Below, piece by piece: positions 21,381 to 22,878 of a stretch of 22,878 nucleotides of DNA (position 1 is the stretch's first letter; the number at the start of each line of letters is the position of its first letter). The translations under genes were made by a program, and so were the position numbers. The stretch comes from Pigoraptor vietnamica (Eukaryota; Opisthokonta; Filasterea). The notes beneath the pieces are model-generated. The model was not told where the DNA came from, ran no database searches, and worked only from the letters and a program-made list of their open reading frames with translations. The stretch lies in the NCBI GenBank assembly GCA_943704525.1, contig CALSCQ010002698.1, forward strand, positions 1-22,878. Reading direction: 5' to 3'.

Positions 21381-22707
21381 ATGGCCGTCATTACTCGAAG
21401 TGTGAGCCGAGCCATGTCGGCCCCACGCGGACTGCTCTCTCTGCCCAACGAGCTGATGCACGTGGCGCGGTACCTGAGATCCCCCGAAAATTGCGACGTT
21501 CTCGGCTGGGTCGCGCGCTTTTCCAAACGCCCTCCCGTGCATCTCATGGCTTGTCGATGGCGCGCAGGTAGTTGACCTCGCCGTGCTTGGGAACGTCCAC
21601 ACAGTTTCCCTTTGCGACGCTTATGCGGTTGGTGAGGATTCGAGTGCTGGGTGGGCGGCCCACGCGGAGGGCATTCACTCGATGGGACGCCTCCACACAC
21701 TGCACATCGCATTCGCAGCACTCGCGGCGGCCGACATTGAAGCGCTCGGACGCGTGCACACTCTCGCGCTCGTTGAATGCGTGCTATGCGTCGATGTCGC
21801 TCCTCTCCGGAACGTGCACAACCTTTCCCTCAAGGCTTGCTACAATATGGAGAACGTGTCGTCTCTCGGACGGGGCCGCATTCACTCGCTGCGCCTTGTC
21901 CGCATGAATGTCGCGGATCGTTTCTGGTCTCGGTACATTGCACACGCTCAAGCTCATCCGTTGCGCGGGCGTATCGGACGTCTCTGCGCTCGGGAGCGTG
22001 CACTCGCTTACGCTGTGCGCTTGCCATGCTGTGACGGACCTATCCGCGCTGCGGGGAGTCTGCGCCGTCTCGTTGTGGTTCAGTACGATTGCAGACATGT
22101 CTGCCCTTGACGTGGTGCCTGAAGTAAGCCTCACAGAGTGCGAAAACGTGTCTCACGTCAGAGTTGGCGGCATTGCCACGATTTACAAGTGTGCGAAGTT
22201 GCGGACCATCACGCTGGCTTCCACTGCGCGCGATATTTTCGTGATCCGCTGCAAGAACTTGACGGCGGTCCGTGCCGAGACGGTCGACCTCGCCACTTTG
22301 CCCCTTGTTATTCGGCCGCGGGACAGGAAGGCCGCATTCGAGAGGTGCGCGCGCCTTGCGAATTTGAGCGGGCTGTCGGGTTGGGACATCGTGTTCCTGA
22401 GGGAATGTCCCTGCCTGCGCAATGTGACTCCGCTCGCGGATGCGACCTTTGTCGTGATGAGAGAGTGCGCGTGCATAGGAAATGTGTCGGCGCTTTCTCG
22501 CGTCGCGTCCGTCTGCTTGTGTGAATGTGGGCGACTGCGGAACTCTCGAGCGTGCGCTTTTTGATCGTGATGGACTGCCCGCACATCGACGACTTGTTTT
22601 TGGCGCACGGGGAAGCGGCCGAACTCGTGCGTCCGAGGGATGTGTTGTGCGCTCAATTTGCATGGTTCAATGGGAGATTCAGAACCGGCATGACGGTGGA
22701 CCTGTGA
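21381..22707 (+). pseudogene. F-box-like / leucine-rich-repeat protein gene broken by three frame changes
   Basis: The ATG at 21381 opens an F-box-like segment (LLSLPNELMHVARYLRS, about residues 14-45). Roughly a dozen degenerate 22-24-residue leucine-rich repeats follow, of the type LG-VH-L-L--C--V-DVSAL (GRVHTLALVECVLCVDVAPL, GSVHSLTLCACHAVTDLSAL). The homology runs in three different frames. It moves +1 near 21519-21545, +1 again near 21914-21925, and back one near 22535-22550, then ends at the TGA at 22705-22707. Each change falls inside repeat sequence without splice sites, so introns are a poor explanation. Intact F-box/LRR proteins usually recruit substrates to SCF ubiquitin ligases. 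This copy looks like a recent pseudogene; local assembly indels or programmed frameshifting are the alternatives. Codon and base use look like the neighbours. Confidence 0.62.
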
Positions 22708-22733
22708 GCCCACGCCTAAGTTCCGTCCCGTAT

Positions 22734-22739
22734 AATAAA
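22734..22739 (+). terminator. Candidate polyadenylation signal AATAAA (F-box/LRR gene)
   Basis: AATAAA lies about 27 bp after the stop codon at 22705-22707, a typical short 3' UTR spacing. It supports the view that the last frame of the broken gene is the true 3' end. Confidence 0.5.
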
Positions 22740-22852
22740 ACTTGCAGGACAACTTTGGAGGCGTCAGATAGTCTTCACACCCGCCGTAGGCACCGCTGCG
22801 ACTCGGCGTCGGCGCATTGGGGCAAGAGCCTTGCGATGCTCAACGAGCAACA

Positions 22853-22875
22853 GGGGGGGGGGGGGGGGGGGGGGG
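22853..22875. repeat. Poly-G end of the window (23 G)
   Basis: The sequence ends in 23 G followed by TTT, and begins with another G-rich stretch (1-25). Such ends are typical of contig breaks or of no-signal base calls, so I would not treat them as biological without read support. Confidence 0.7.
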
Positions 22876-22878
22876 TTT

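Overview
This window looks like one small contig from the nuclear genome of a GC-rich unicellular eukaryote (a protist). It is not bacterial: four genes are cut by about 42 GT-AG introns, and the products are eukaryotic (a COPII coat protein, a sphingoid-base/diacylglycerol-type lipid kinase, a P3A plasma-membrane H+-ATPase). I cannot name the lineage. A P3A pump argues against an animal. Both ends of the window are G-rich or poly-G, as at contig ends.

Layout: (1) 205-8222, minus strand: complete SEC31, 23 exons, 1356 aa. (2) 8223-8848: short divergent intergenic region with an AT-rich patch and a TGACGTCA palindrome. (3) 8849-10947, plus: lipid kinase of the DAGK-catalytic family, 8 exons, 370 aa. 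(4) 10948-11538: 3' flank and promoter interval. (5) 11539-15679, plus: very large polytopic membrane protein of no family I recognise, 4 exons, about 1197 aa. (6) 15680-15867: convergent 188-bp spacer. (7) 15868-20625, minus: P3A H+-ATPase, 11 exons, 1001 aa, with an enlarged extracytoplasmic loop between TM7 and TM8. (8) 20626-21380: intergenic, with a 24-A run and a (CA)n tract. (9) 21381-22707, plus: F-box-like plus leucine-rich-repeat gene broken by three frame changes, probably a pseudogene. (10) 22708-22878: poly-A signal and poly-G end.

The exon models were built by hand. Every junction keeps phase, and the summed coding lengths are exact multiples of three (4071, 1113, 3594 and 3006 nt). 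About 11.8 kb of coding sequence therefore carries no indel, which makes the three frame changes in the last gene stand out. Three intact genes have membrane or secretory roles (ER exit-site coat, lipid signalling, proton pumping) and the fourth is an unknown membrane protein. I see no operon-like arrangement and do not infer one shared system.

Notable non-coding structure: a 9-copy 42-bp minisatellite in a SEC31 intron, CA/TG microsatellites in introns of all four intact genes (one starting exactly at a 5' splice site), an inverted/direct-repeat element in another SEC31 intron, and 5' splice sites dominated by GTG, often GTGCG.
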